NCBI GenBank assembly: GCA_020543525.1
Contig: JAHYIO010000036.1
Span: 2,294,001 to 2,358,000 of the forward strand
Reading direction: 5' to 3'
DNA: 64,000 bases
Origin: Coriolopsis trogii
Lineage: Eukaryota > Basidiomycota > Agaricomycetes > Polyporales > Polyporaceae
Made by a program: the position numbers and the translations under genes. This document shows positions 38,395 through 50,691 of this stretch, in pieces (positions within the stretch are counted from its first letter, which is position 1; each line of letters opens with the position of its first letter). The notes below the pieces were generated by a model, which worked only from the letters and a program-made list of their open reading frames with translations, was not told the origin of the DNA and did no database searches.

Positions 38395-39934
38395 ATGTCC
38401 ACAGAAACCCTCCCGCACAAAAACCTCATCAGGCTCCAAGCAGCAAAGCAGGAGTACCCCTGGGGCAGACAGGGCTCTTCCTCCCTCGCCGCTCGTCTTG
38501 CACCCAATGCCATCGGACATGGCTTTCAAATAGAAGAAAGCAAGTCGTATGCAGAGGTATACACAACCCTGTCTCGTGATTCCAGTCGTGATTCCAGTTC
38601 AGCCGTGACTCAACAGCATTCGCACAGATCTGGATGGGTACACATCCGAATGGCCCAGCCCATCTCTACGATTCCCCTTCGACCTCTCTTCTGTCCCTCA
38701 TCTCCTCCGACCCGACTTTCTACCTCGGCCAGACTCTTCTACGCAAATGGCCGTCAACTGTACACATCCCCTACCTTTTCAAGGTTCTCTCGATAGAGAA
38801 AGCCCTTCCCCTACAAGCCCACCCAGACAAAGGACTCGCCGAGCAGCTACAACTTCAGGATTCCGATACATTCGTGGATTCCAATCACAAGCCGGAAATT
38901 GCAGTGTGTATTGGTGAACCTCTTTGTCAGACACGCGCCAAGGCTGCCGCAGAGGGAAAGACGAAGGGAGACGAGCCAGAGGTGGGCGATGCGGACACGG
39001 CTTTCACAGGCTTTGTTGGGTTTCGTCCCCTCGAGGAGATCCAGACTTACCTCGGGTCAGTGCCGGAGATTGGAGAGGCCGTCGGAGACCCCCAGCTCGT
39101 CTCGTCCTTTGCACAGAATCCGTCAAAGGATCTTCTAAAGCAAGTGTTCGGGAAGCTGCTCAAACGGGGCGTCGAAGCACGAGATCAAGTCGCAAAGTCT
39201 ATCGACAGCCTCCAGGAGCGCATCAAGCAATCCGGTGGAAACAGCCTCGGGTTCCATAACAGCGAGGAGCTTGCAAAACTCGTACTCAAGGTCAATTCCC
39301 AGTATCCAGGAGATGCGGGTGTGCTCGGCACAGTCTTCTTCATGAACTTCGCGAAACTACGTAAAGGAGAGGGGATCTACATCGGCGCCGACGAGATCCA
39401 TGCATACCTGGAAGGAGGTACGTCGACGTTATTCACCAGTCGTCTGTCGTACGTGTTGACGAGTTTCCTCCAGACATCATCGAATGCATGGCCTTCTCGG
39501 ACAACGTCGTCAATGCAGCCTTCGACTCACCCGACTCGCTCGGCCCCCAAGTCGATACGTTCATCAACATGCTCACTTACACCGCTCGCCCCGTTTCCCA
39601 TTGGGCCCTCCCCGCAAGTCGATACGATTCGCAGCTCGGACGAACGGTCAAGTACGATCCACCTATGGAAGAGTTCATCGTTCTCGGCACCTTCCTGAGC
39701 TTAGCCAGTGCTAAGGAGGAGCGCTTGGGTGCAGTCGACGGCCCAACGATTGGTATCGTGACCCGGGGGAAAGTGAAGATCGCTACGAAGAAGGGCGGGG
39801 TGATGGAGCAATTGAACTTGGACGAAGGCGGCGTAGTGTTCATCCCGCCGGGCAACGAGATACAAGTCGAGGTGCTCGAGGGCAGGGGACCAGAAGACGC
39901 GGGCGAGGTGTGGTGGTCCTTATTCGGCGCATGA
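38395..39934 (+). CDS. PMI: Mannose-6-phosphate isomerase (type I)
   Basis: It starts MSTETLPHKNLIRLQAAKQ, then EYPWGRQGSSSLAAR, SKSYAE-IWMGTHPNGPAHL and YLFKVLSIEKALPLQAHPDK with zinc ligands Gln and His. These are followed by FVDSNHKPEIAVCI (ligand Glu), FMNFAKLRKGEGIYIGADE, IHAYLEGDIIECMAFSDNVV (last ligand His, then the catalytic-loop Asn-Val-Val) and MLTYTARPVSHWALP. The cupin-like end is VDGPTIGIVTRGKVK and VVFIPPGNEIQVEV. Two introns are visible (about 38557-38630 and 39419-39475). It interconverts fructose-6-phosphate and mannose-6-phosphate in the cytosol, supplying GDP-mannose for glycoproteins, GPI anchors and the cell wall. Confidence 0.93.
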
Positions 39935-40122
39935 GACATGGACTGGCGGACGCTTGAAACAACCGAGAGAAACCCAGTCACCAAGACCTGTAGCATAGAC
40001 AATGTGTGCACCGTCCTGTGGCTAGCAAGGAATGTAGCAATATATCATGTAGCATGTATAGATATCATACAACATTTTGGCCACGAACTCTATACAGGCC
40101 ACACAGAAGGCACAGAAGGACA

Positions 40123-43100
40123 TCAGACATAGAGCCATTTTCCGCGCGCGGAAGCCCAGCTGAGCAATTCCGAAGTGCTGACGCTCTCAAACCGCTTCCG
40201 AATGGAAGGCTGGGCCAGGATCTCCTCTGGCCCGTTGGGGTCGGGAGTCGTGGGCGGCGAGAGCGGAGGGGAATCATCGCTCTCGTCCATCGCAATGTCA
40301 TCGTACGGTGATAGGATGCCCAGGCCTGATCCACCAACCGCAGTCACGTACGGTTCGAAGTCGGCAGCCTTGAGCGATGTAATGAGAGCCTGAAGCTTCT
40401 CCTCAGGGAATTCTGGAAGAGGGGTGCACATGAGTTTCCAAGGTTGTCATAGTAGCAAGTTGTCTACTACATACCGTCCGGAACCAGCGTAACCGCGCAT
40501 CCACCGCCTCCTGCACCGGTGAGCTTCGTGCTCAGGCGGTACGGTGCACCAGCAGTCTTGGCGCGGATGACCTCCAACGAAGGATGGGATACGCCAAGGT
40601 TAGCCAAATGAACGTGGTTCTCATCAATAAGCGCCTGCCAGGTGCAACCAAAAGCCCGTCAGCGATCTCGCGTCCCCAATAAATACTTGAGGAACGTACC
40701 GAAAGCCCACGCAAGAGCACGTCTCGCGGAACCTCGGGATCCGCCAGCGCACGCCGCGCCTCGTTGCTGATCACCTGTATCGCGTCCAGTATCTTCCCGA
40801 CCAGCTCGGGCTCCAGTGCCTTCTTCCTCGCGACCCCCGCTACGAGCGCCTTCGTGTCCCGGGGCACCTTCGAGTCGACGAGCAGGAAGCGCAACGACTT
40901 GAAGCCCTGGATCTGGTCCATCCCGCTCCGTTTCCCAAACCCGGGGCGGACGTACGCGAGTGCGCCTCCAAAGACGGAGACGGAGTTATCGACTCCGGAC
41001 GGGTTTCCGTGCAGGACCTTCTCGGAGATAAACGCCCAGCGGTTCGCCTCTTCCGCAATGTCAGGGGGGATAGCGCGGCGACCACCGTGCGAAAGGTGGA
41101 AGTGGCCCGGATCGCCCGGCTCCGCTGGTTCGCGGGTCGGTGGCGGGACAGTGGGGAGCTCGATACGACCGTGCAAGATGATGAGTGCGGTGGCGATGCA
41201 GACGGAGAAGGAGGCGGAAGACCCGAGACCTGCGCCGATAGGTAGCGTAGAGCGGGTGGTGAAGTGGAACGTTGGTCTACGACAATGGTGAGACATGCAA
41301 AATGAATACGACACCGATGTACATACCTATCACCCCCGGTGGTCATCATCATGTAGAGATAGAGGAAGGCAATAGCTGCAGTGCGAGCCTTGGGAGGCAT
41401 CTCAGCTTCGGATGGAAGAGCTCTGGCCTTGATGGCATCCACAACTCGTTGGTCCAGTGAATCAGGGTGCTCTTCGCCTTTCGGTATGGGTACCACAACG
41501 TCCCAAGGCAAGTCGTCAATATCCCACTCGTGTCTGTAGTCGCCCAAATCCGGGAAATGCACAGAAATCTTGTTGTCGTAGCGCGGGGATGTCAGGCCAT
41601 AGCAGCGCAAATCCACTGACGCAGCAACAGCGGTCTGGCAAAGCAAAGCATGAGCTTCAAAGTCTCCGGACGGTGATATATGGAGACGTACAACTCCGTG
41701 GACAACCGCATGTTCGCCAAATAGGATGACCTTGCCCGGAGCGCTGACAAACCACTCCCGGCGCTGCTCTGGGCGCACAGTACGAGGCTCGCCAAGCGCA
41801 AGCTTCTCCACCGCGCGACTAATAGGGTTCGGGATCCTAATGTAGTCGTTCGCAGCGAATGTAATTGCTCCTGCTTCGATCAAAGCGTGGCGCAGATCGT
41901 CTAAGAGATCCGCAGGGTCTTCTATACCAACACAGAGACGGATCAAATCTTCAGGGAGGCCACGGGCCGCACGAACGGCGGGGTCGATGGAAGCGTGCCT
42001 GAACGTCGGGTGAGGATCTAAACTTCCTTGACTGCGTCGCGCAAAGGAAAGACACTTACGACATAACGCAGGGCATACTGATGAGACTGTTCACGCATCC
42101 AAAACTCACACTAATTCCCCAGAGCCTAGTGGCTGCAACAATGCGCTCGCTAAGCTCCTTGTCCCCGGTCTCGAAAGAGAGTACGGCGCCATAGCCTGTT
42201 GCTCATGAGCATGAGCAAAGAAGCAGAGAAACGCAAGCTCACCGTCTGAAATTCTATCATGGATGTCTTTCCCGGGATGGTTGGGTAATCCGGGGTAGTG
42301 GGTAACGAAGCCAAGTTTTGACAGCATCTGCGCTACGAGCATGGCGGTAGACTGCTGGCGGTCCATACGGATGGCCAAAGTCTTCGTGCCCCTGAGGAGA
42401 AGGAAAGAATCGAAGGGAGTGAGGGCGTTCCCGATAGAGTTGATGATAAACGCGAGCTCCTGCAGGTCGCCATCAGCCTCAATACCAACTCCGGACGTAA
42501 TGAGAAGTGCGCACCTTGGCCAGGTCGTCGCGGTTGCAGGTGATCACGCCCGCCATTAGATCATGATGGCCGCTGAGATACTTCGTCGCGCTGTCGTACA
42601 CGATGTCCGCGCCATGCTCCAGAGGCCTCTGGAGGTACGGGCTCATCATGGTGTTGTCAACCACAACCACCGCGTCCTCGCATTTCTCCTTCACGAGCGC
42701 ACTAATGCGTGCAATGTCAACGATCTTGAGCAAAGGGTTGGTAGGTGATTCCAGGAGCACCATGGCGGTCTTGCCCGGGTTGAGGTACGGGATGACCGAC
42801 TCGGCGTTAGTTGTATCGACGTGGTGTACAGTCACGCCCATATGCGCGCGGAGGTATGTGAGCAGACGGTTGGTCCCTCCGTACAGATCGTCTCCGGCGA
42901 TAACCTCCACGCCGGGCTTGAGGAGGCGAGTGATGACGTCCAAGGCGGCCATGCCGCTAGAGACGGCAAATGCATGAGAGGCAGAAGAGATCTTAGCGAT
43001 ATGATGCTCTGTGAACAGACAGATCAGCCGTCTGGTCTCATATAGCGTTCTAGGATGGGCGTCCAAGATCTACGGAAGTTCACATGGCGGAAGCAACGAA

Positions 43101-43445
43101 GCTGCTCTCAATTATCTTATGACTTCGAAAGGCCCATCCGATTTTGCGTGTGATGCGGAAGCTCAACAAACGAGCCTGCACATACTCACCTAGATGCGTC
43201 CGAGTCGGGTTCCCGCTCCTGGTATAATCATACGCATTCCCGACACCCTTGAACGTTGCAGTCTGGTAGATGGGTACGCTGGAGCTCCCATGCTGGTCCT
43301 TATGGTCCGCGTCCGGAGAGTCGACGGTCGCACAGAGGGTAGAGAACCTGTACGCCTGTCGCGGTCGAGTCAGAGAGGGCGAATCGGGCGCCGGAGTGGG
43401 GAGGTCATGAGTAGGCGTCTTCTGCGCAGAGCTGGACGCTGCCAT
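40123..43445 (-). CDS. Cystathionine-lyase-type PLP enzyme fused to mevalonate kinase (candidate bifunctional protein)
   Basis: The start at 43445 gives MAASSSAQKTPTHDLPTPAP. Part 1 (~440 residues) is a Cys/Met-metabolism PLP enzyme: VPIYQTATFKG, YDYTRSGNPTRTHLEHHIAK, HAFAVSSGMAALDVITRLL, GDDLYGGTNRLL, VLLESPTNPLLKI, VVVVDNTMMSPY, YDSATKYLSGHHD (PLP Lys) and SVSFGCVNSLISMPCVMSHA, ending IRLCVGIEDPADLLDDLRHA. It is probably a cystathionine beta-lyase. The same exon continues, without stop or ATG, through LIEAGAITFAANDYIRIPNP into part 2, FVSAPGKVILFGEHAVVHGV. Part 2 then has LPIGAGLGSSASFSVCIA (the GHMP motif), GNPSGVDNSVSVFGGALAY, KLTGAGGGGCAVTLV and a C-terminal tail, i.e. mevalonate kinase (ERG12 function). 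Fusion is the simplest reading; separate genes would need an unseen start exon for the kinase. Confidence 0.75.
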
Positions 43446-44099
43446 CGTCGTCGAGCAGAAGGAGAGTTGAGTAGACGGCAAGTGGTGGCTCGAGAACAAG
43501 CTTTTAAACTGGCACGGACGGGTGTAGGGCGCGGGGGGAACGTCAGACGAGCTTTTGGTTTTTCGCAAGAAAGCAGTCGGGCCATGCACGATATCCATAT
43601 CCCCGCATCACGTGAGATTACGTGCAACAATCGCGCCATGCACAAAGACGCCAACGTCCCCTGCCCTCCCTTCTCAAACAGGTCTCAGGCGGCCGCCGCC
43701 CTCAAGGAGACTCACACACATACGCAAACATCGACGAATGACGAAATGTGGGGAATAATACAATTATGGAGTCTATAGATGAAACTGTCCATGGCGACGC
43801 CAGAGATTGAGGAAGACTAAGAAGCTACAGTTATACGACACCAGGATAAGCTGCATTCGAAGTTACAATACGGATTGACGGTGCGATGTAATTAGTGTGA
43901 GTATGCGACTGGGGACAACAAGGGCAAAGGTGAGACAGATCAACGAAAGCGATGTGGGTTGGTGTAGGGGGCGACATGAGTTTCGAGCGTACGACAAGAT
44001 CAAGTATGGATGACAGTGGACGAGAAGGAAATGGTTTGCGTTCAGATGCGATGATATACTTCCAAGCTTACAATAGAAAGGGCTTCTTGGGGTCAGTGG
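43446..44099. other. Intergenic region between histidine kinase 3' end and lyase-kinase start
   Basis: About 650 bp, containing the promoter of the lyase-mevalonate kinase gene and the 3' UTR of the histidine kinase. No gene is supported in it. Confidence 0.5.
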
Positions 44100-47000
44100 T
44101 CATGACACTCCAAGTTTGTGGAACATGGTGTCGAGAGTCTTGAACGCGACAGGTTTGACAAGGCTAAAAGGTCGTTTTCAGCACATCCGTCGTTCATAAC
44201 TGGCGAGCGAGGCACTCACTAGCCGTCAACTCCTGCCTCGAATGCACGGCGCTTGTCTTCCAGCGAGGACATCCCAGTCAGGGCTAAGATACGTGTGGGT
44301 TGTGAGTTGCTATTATCCTGCTTGCGCCTGGACTCAATCTCCCTCATCCTTGCCGTCGCGCCCACGCCATCCAAGATAGGCATAGATAGATCCAAGAGCA
44401 CAACGCTAGAACACAGCCAATCAGAACACGGAAGCACGCCGCCTTGAAGACAAGACACTCTTACTCGAAGCGGCCTTCATTTTCGAAGGTCTGGACCCCT
44501 TCCAGCCCGTCGACTGCCTCGCGGTACTCATATCCCTGGGAAAGAACCAATGAGAACCATCAACACGTTGAGACACACTAAAGAGACCTACCATGTTCTG
44601 GAGCCACTTCACACTGCCAAAGAAGAACATCCGTACCCATCAGCGAAACGGTATAAAAGCGAGCAAAGGAACACCCACAGCAAATTCCGCAAGATGCTGT
44701 TGTCTTCCACCACCAGTACCCTCAGCGGCCCACTCGGCTCAATCGTGCCCACCGATGACTTGAGCAAAGTCCCGCCCGTCCCGACCGAAATCGTAGGACT
44801 TGTCGGGTTCTGAGATATCTGTGGCGAGCTTGGCGTCGAGTCCGACTCCGTCTCGTCCTGCTCCACCGTCATCGGCATATGCGACCAGGTCGTTAACGGG
44901 TGCGCAGTCACCGCTCGTGGTCCCAGCAGCGGTCGTGGCGAGAACGTGATGTTTCCCTCACCACCGGTCTCCTCCAGGTGGCTTCTTGCCAACGCCGACT
45001 CCTGATGGTCGAACGAGGACGCTCGCGTTGGGGAATCAGGACGGGCACTATGATTGAGCGCAGGACTCCTGATGTGTACGCTCTTTCCGATGTTCAGCGC
45101 GTGCAGGGACAGCTTGAGCGCAGCCATGAGGCGACAAGGTCCGACGGGCTTGTACACGATCCGACAGAATCCGCCGATGTGCTCGTACTCGTTCACCACG
45201 GCCATGAGCCGGGGATCGCCGCGTGCGGACGACAGGATAATGAACGGTCGGGTCGTGTTCTTGCGCTCAATCGCCTGCTTGACGGGTGTGGGATCCTCGT
45301 TAACGATGACAATGTCACCGCTGTCCCCGTCTTCGATAACGGGGAACTCCCAATCGGACACGAGGTACTGCAGGAGGACCTTCCGCAGCAGCTGGACGCC
45401 GCGTATCGTGTCGTCAAACGCAAGCAGAGACACCGTCGGTCGGCGCCCATGGATCTTAGCGAGTTCGGTCAAGAAGGTGGACGAATCATCGCTCGGGCTC
45501 TCGATTGCCTCTGCGTTGAAGGTCACTTTGATCTCTGTCCCAACACCCTCAGCACTCCACACATCCACCTTGCCGTTCACACCGGGCGAGCGGACAATGC
45601 TGTTCACAATCGCGAGGCCCAAACCCGTGCCTGTCTGCAGAGGGTTTTCTTGGGAGAACGGATGGAACAGTTGGTTCTACGTTCGCTGGGTAAGCTCGTG
45701 TACATAACACAGTGTTAGGAAATTTCCCACCTTAAGGAAGTGTTGGCTGATACCCTACAAAGGCATAATTCAGCACACCTTCGTTCGCAGCAACACGATC
45801 GCGTGAACCGTACCTTTCCCGTGTCAATGACCGACAGCTCGATCTTGACCTTGCCCGGAGGCATGTCGGGTGTATTGGGTAACTGCCGCAGCATTACGTG
45901 AACATATCCGTCCTGCATACGACAAGACGCCGTTAGCTCGTAACCTAAGGTTCGCCCGCGCTATAATCGCACTCGATCGACGTACCGATGTAAACTTGAG
46001 GCTGTTCCCGAAAACGTTCATCAAGATGCGCCTAATCCCGCCCTTCTCACATCGGAAGGTCCACCCCTGAGAAACAATGTGAGCTCAATACGGTTGGCGT
46101 ACTTCAATGAGTCGTTAGGGCACATACAGCTCCGCTGTTCCCTATATCAATCACAGTCTCGACATGCTTGTTCGGCGTTGTCATCAACATTGACTGCTGC
46201 CGATCTTTCGGCGGAGAGTACACGCTCCCAATCTCGCTCGTGAACAGCCGTGCCCGGTGGCCTATCCAGCAGCCCTCCGTTGCGTCTTCGACAAGCTGCA
46301 TCAGATTGACCCTAAAACGTAACGGTCGACAGTCAATGAGCCACCTGTGAAGTTGACACAACACTGTGGTTGTTAATACCTGCTAAGACGGATGACATTG
46401 TCAACGCCGCCGGATTTCGCGTTGCCGCTTAGCTTGGTGAAGTCTAACACGTGGTTGACGGTCTCGACGAGCGACGTTCCACACGCCTGTACTGTCTGTA
46501 AGAACGAGGCCTGGCTGTGGTTAAGCGATGTCTCCGATAACAGCTCGGCTGAAGCGAGAATCTAGTGCAGGACACGCATGAACAACATGTCTCGCCATAA
46601 CAACAGACCAACGACATACCCCATGTAACGGTGTTCGAAGCTCGTGCGAGATACTGGGACAGCGGTCAGTCAAGTCGCGCTGCAAACCGGTGGTGTGGCT
46701 CACTTCGAAATGAACAAGCTCTTCGCCTTGTCCGCAAGGATCATACGCCGCTTGAGCACCGCAGACAAGATAATCACCCCTTTCCGATGGTGAGTGACAT
46801 GCCAAGCTACAACTGAGATATGCACTCACCAATGGCACGCAGGTATGAGAGCTCATGTCCTTCGAGCTGTCAGGGCATACGTGTCAATCGCGGCGGAGAA
46901 GGACAACGCAACCGCTTACGAATGGCGTTGTTCGCTCTCCGGTACTGTACGCGCAGAGGAGCGCAAATGGGCGCTTGTCGATGTTGTAAATGGGCACCGC

Positions 47001-50000
47001 TATTGGAAGGTCCGCACCGATCAGTAAGGCACGCTTTACCGTACTGCTGGCAAGTATACGTACCTAGGACGTATTGTATGCGTGCCGGCAAGAATGGCCG
47101 TAGACTGGGGTGAACGATTCCCTCGCACACCTTTCCCTCGGGGTACTTCTCAAAGAACTCGGCAAGTTTTCTGTGCTCGTCGGCGCATAGCTGTCGATTC
47201 GTCGGTTCTGGTCCTCCATCAGCATCGTGGAGGCTCAGCGATGTTGTGGACTCAGCGCCAACTGTCTCCAGCACATCGACGTGCGACACGTCCATGACGA
47301 TCGCACCCTCGATGTCGAGCGTGCGCTTCACAAGCTTGGCGGCACGCATGTATATCTGTTCCATCGACGTCGACGCGCGGAGCCGTGAAGGGTGCTCTTC
47401 CTCGTCCGCCTGCCTGTCGACCTCGAGGCATTCGCGGGTGAATTGCTCCATCTGCACACGGAGTTCAGAAGAGAAAGGTGACGCAGATGAAAGGTTATAC
47501 TGACAGAACTCTGGATCCGGTCTCGAATACGGAGCTGTATCTGCTTGATGAACGGTTAACGATGACGTAGAGTGTGGGTAGACTTTCCGTACCTTGTCCT
47601 TCCACAACTCGAGCTCTCGGCAGGCAATTTGCTGTCAGGGGTATGAACATCTGATAGGATTACAGTTTGTGACAATGCTCACGGCGAACTCCTTGAGCGT
47701 GTGGCGTTGTCGTGGGCTGAACTCTCGACGAGGAGTGTCATCCATGATGGCCAGCCTGAGGTCATGGGATAAGTATATTTGTAATTGAATATTATCCATA
47801 TACACCTACGTTCCGATATTGAAGCCGTCCTGCGTTCGTAGCGGACAACCTGCATAAAAGCGAACGTGTGGATGGCCGATGACAAGTGGCTAAAATCTGC
47901 TTGAACAACGTTCAATAGGGGCCACCGAGAGAACAACTCACGTTCTTGGCAAAACGCCAGTCATCCTGTGCATCAAGCACGACCATGGGTTCATCGTCTC
48001 TGTTGTAATTTGAGCATACCAACACCACGCCAAGGCCACTATGACTTACCGTTGCAGAATGGAATGTGCACATAATGAATTCGTCCTAGGCATGTTGCTC
48101 ATACCTATGCCGGCTACTCGCTACGTCAGCGCTGACTTCGTTTGATCGGGGGAGGATACATCCAGCTCACATTCGGATTTTAGGAACCTGAAGGGATTGA
48201 TAGTGGGTCAACCATTCGTTCGTACGACGACCCCACCAATGTTATCACATTAATATCAAAGGGATACTCACTGTTCATTACCGTCAATCAGAGTCATTAC
48301 GACGATGCGGGTATTGAAAACGAGCTTGACGAGATGCGCGATGCGGTCAAAGTTTGGGTCCCGTCCTGTGTTCCAGATGTTGTACTTGTACAACGCTCTC
48401 CTCCGTTCGAGCTCGTGCGGCGGATTCGGAGGCGCAAGATATCCTAATTCCTGGTACATCTGCTCCTCCTTTGCAGCACGTCCTGCTAAGTTGTTAACAG
48501 TGCTTTCGCTCGCCGGGCGCGCTGCGCGCAACCGCCGTTCAAAGAGCGACGCAGTCGGCAAGGGCGCACTTGTCTGCCGCGTGAGGCATATCCTGCGGGG
48601 CAACGCGGGGACGGTCTGAGGATCCATCTCAAACGGTGGCGCAGATGCCTGTCGAGCGAGGTCGGTCACGGGCCGGGTCATCGGTATGTTGGTTATCAAA
48701 GGAGCCGAATCGGGTGCTAATGGGCGGACGTCTACGCTGCCAAAGCGCGACGACTCTATATTCCCGAAGTAGTCTTCTTCGGAGGGCTCGACAGGCCGCC
48801 TGACCGGGGCAGTCGCTGGAGGCAGCACGCTGTTCGACGAAGAAGTGGAAGCGTTAGCCTGCGATTCGGTTTGTGATCCCGTTTGGAGCTGAGAGACCTC
48901 GTCCTTGATCTCCGCGCTCTCCACAGAAAGTCCCGGCGACTTGGCGGATTCGGCGCCAGACTCGGATCCAGATCGAGCGGCCGATTCGTCCACATCCTGA
49001 GTGCCTTGCCAAAAACTACTCAACCGAGACTTGCGGACGGTATTCGGAGACAGCAGAGGGAGACTTTCTGAGGGGGCAAAGACTTGCGGATGCGAGCCAG
49101 GGATAGTCGCAGTGACGCCTCTCATCGGATCGGTAAGCTCGTGTTCTGGGGAAGGGAGCGCAAGGGGGGCTACTGAGACACGCGCAGCAGCTAACCGCAT
49201 AGCAGCCGCAGTAGCGGTCGCATCCGTCGGTGGAATGGGAGAACGCGAATGCATCATATGGTGTGAATGCAGTGTCGATGACGTCCGCATATCTGCAAAC
49301 GAGTTACGCAGGCGATGCGAGAAAGGCCCTAGATTGAGCGAAATCGTCGATGGTTTTGCAGACTTGCTAGAACCCGGGGTCGCAGGAGCGTCCGGTGACA
49401 CTGAGCGAACATTCGGAGCTGATGTGAGTGACTGTGGGAGGTTAGTATTGGGGCGAGGTAGCGCGACGTGAGTTCGAGCATCAGATATAGATGCTGAGTC
49501 GAATCGGCTGGATGTCTTCGGGAAGGGAGGACGGGAGGTAGGGTGATCAAAGGGAGTGTCTGCTGGTGTCCACTCTGGAACAGACGCAAGCTCTGGAGAG
49601 TCGCACACACCGTCCGTATTGACCCCACCGACAGAGGTATCAATGGGAGATGTACGCGGCAGACTTGGAGCATGAAGGTGAGATCGGGGTTGGAGGGGTG
49701 TCTTGAGTGGATCCCATCGACCCATAGAGTATGCGTGGATAAAGGTAGCCCAGTCGTAGTCTGGCTCGACCATATTCGAGTCGCGTGTAGTGGAGTTATG
49801 GGAAGAATAGGCAAGCTCATCCGGCGAGGGGTCGAAAGGAGATGGAAGAACGTCTGGAGGAGTCCCCCGCGTTCAGTGACTTTCCGTCCGTCTTACGAAG
49901 GGAGAAGAAACGCACCTAGCCCCGCAAGACGGGAAGCCTCTGCACGCAGGCCAGCGACGGCAGCGTGTGCTCTCCGGTTCATCTCCTGAAGACTTTGGTC

Positions 50001-50613
50001 GTGGTGCGACGCAGATCGCTCCCTCCGGTCGTATGGCCAATTCTTCTCAACATGATCTGAATCTGCAAGAATAGCATGCGATGATGGGGATAGTTCGCCC
50101 ATAGCGGGGGCTGGGGGTAGGAGGGTCTGCTTTTCCTCTGCGGAAGAGGCAGTAGATGGGCGCCTGTTGAGACGAGGAGATTTGGAGGGCGGGGCGAGGC
50201 GAGCGACGTTAGAGACCAGCGCAGTCGGAGAACTTGCGACGGCGAGGGAGTATGATAGCTTCTGGGACGGGATAGATGGGAGATGGGGGAGAATCTGGGC
50301 AGATCGGAGAAGGGAGGGGGACGGAAGGTTGTCCATGAACACGAATGGCAGTCTGTTGGCTGTATGCGGTCTCAGGCGAGTGGGCTAACGGGGCTATAAG
50401 AGCTGATTTTCCGAGCTGGAAACATGGGCATGGGCAGCGAAGGCCGCGCGAAGAGGAGGAGCGGGGAGAGGCAGCGAGAGGCAGAGACGTACGGTGGGTG
50501 TTTCCCTTGTCCGTGCTGGGGTCCTCGTCGCTGTCCTGCTGATCCCCGGCGGGCGCTTCCACCTAAGCGCGCACTAGAACGAGCCCAGTGCCAGTGGCTG
50601 TTGCAGACGTCAT
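44100..50613 (-). CDS. Hybrid histidine kinase (GAF-like, HisKA, HATPase, receiver)
   Basis: One large many-exon gene. A Ser/Pro-rich N-terminus of roughly 600 residues includes LSYSLAVASSPTALV and DYDWATFIHAYSMGRWDPLK. A GAF-like segment follows: FDRIAHLVKLVFNTRIVVMTLIDGNEQ, VVLDAQDDWRFAKN, HPHVRFYAGCPLRTQDGFNIG and TLAIMDDTPRREFSPRQRHTL. Then comes a linker with MRAAKLVKRTLDIEGAIVMD. Kinase core: ISHELRTPLHG (phospho-His), NHVLDFTKLSG, RRILMNVFGNSLKFT (N box) and TGTGLGLAIVNSIV (G box). Receiver: LRVLVVEDNSILRNLL, FDVVLLDLSMPILDG (phospho-Asp) and GYLVKPVAFKTL (Lys), ending MFHKLGVS. It lacks membrane segments, so it is a cytosolic sensor feeding a Ypd1-type phosphorelay. The 5' end (MTSATATGTGLVL) is tentative. 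Confidence 0.8.
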
Positions 50614-50691
50614 AGCTCGCTTTCCCAGATCACATCTCGCCTTGAACGGGTGCATGTAATCCTTTCTCTACAGTACTCATTCGTCCCCTAC

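Noticed and set aside
41940..41946. Independent start of mevalonate kinase at 41946
   Set aside because: The codon there is TTG, and the residues that follow (IRLCVGIEDP) belong to the lyase family C-terminus, so it is not a kinase start.
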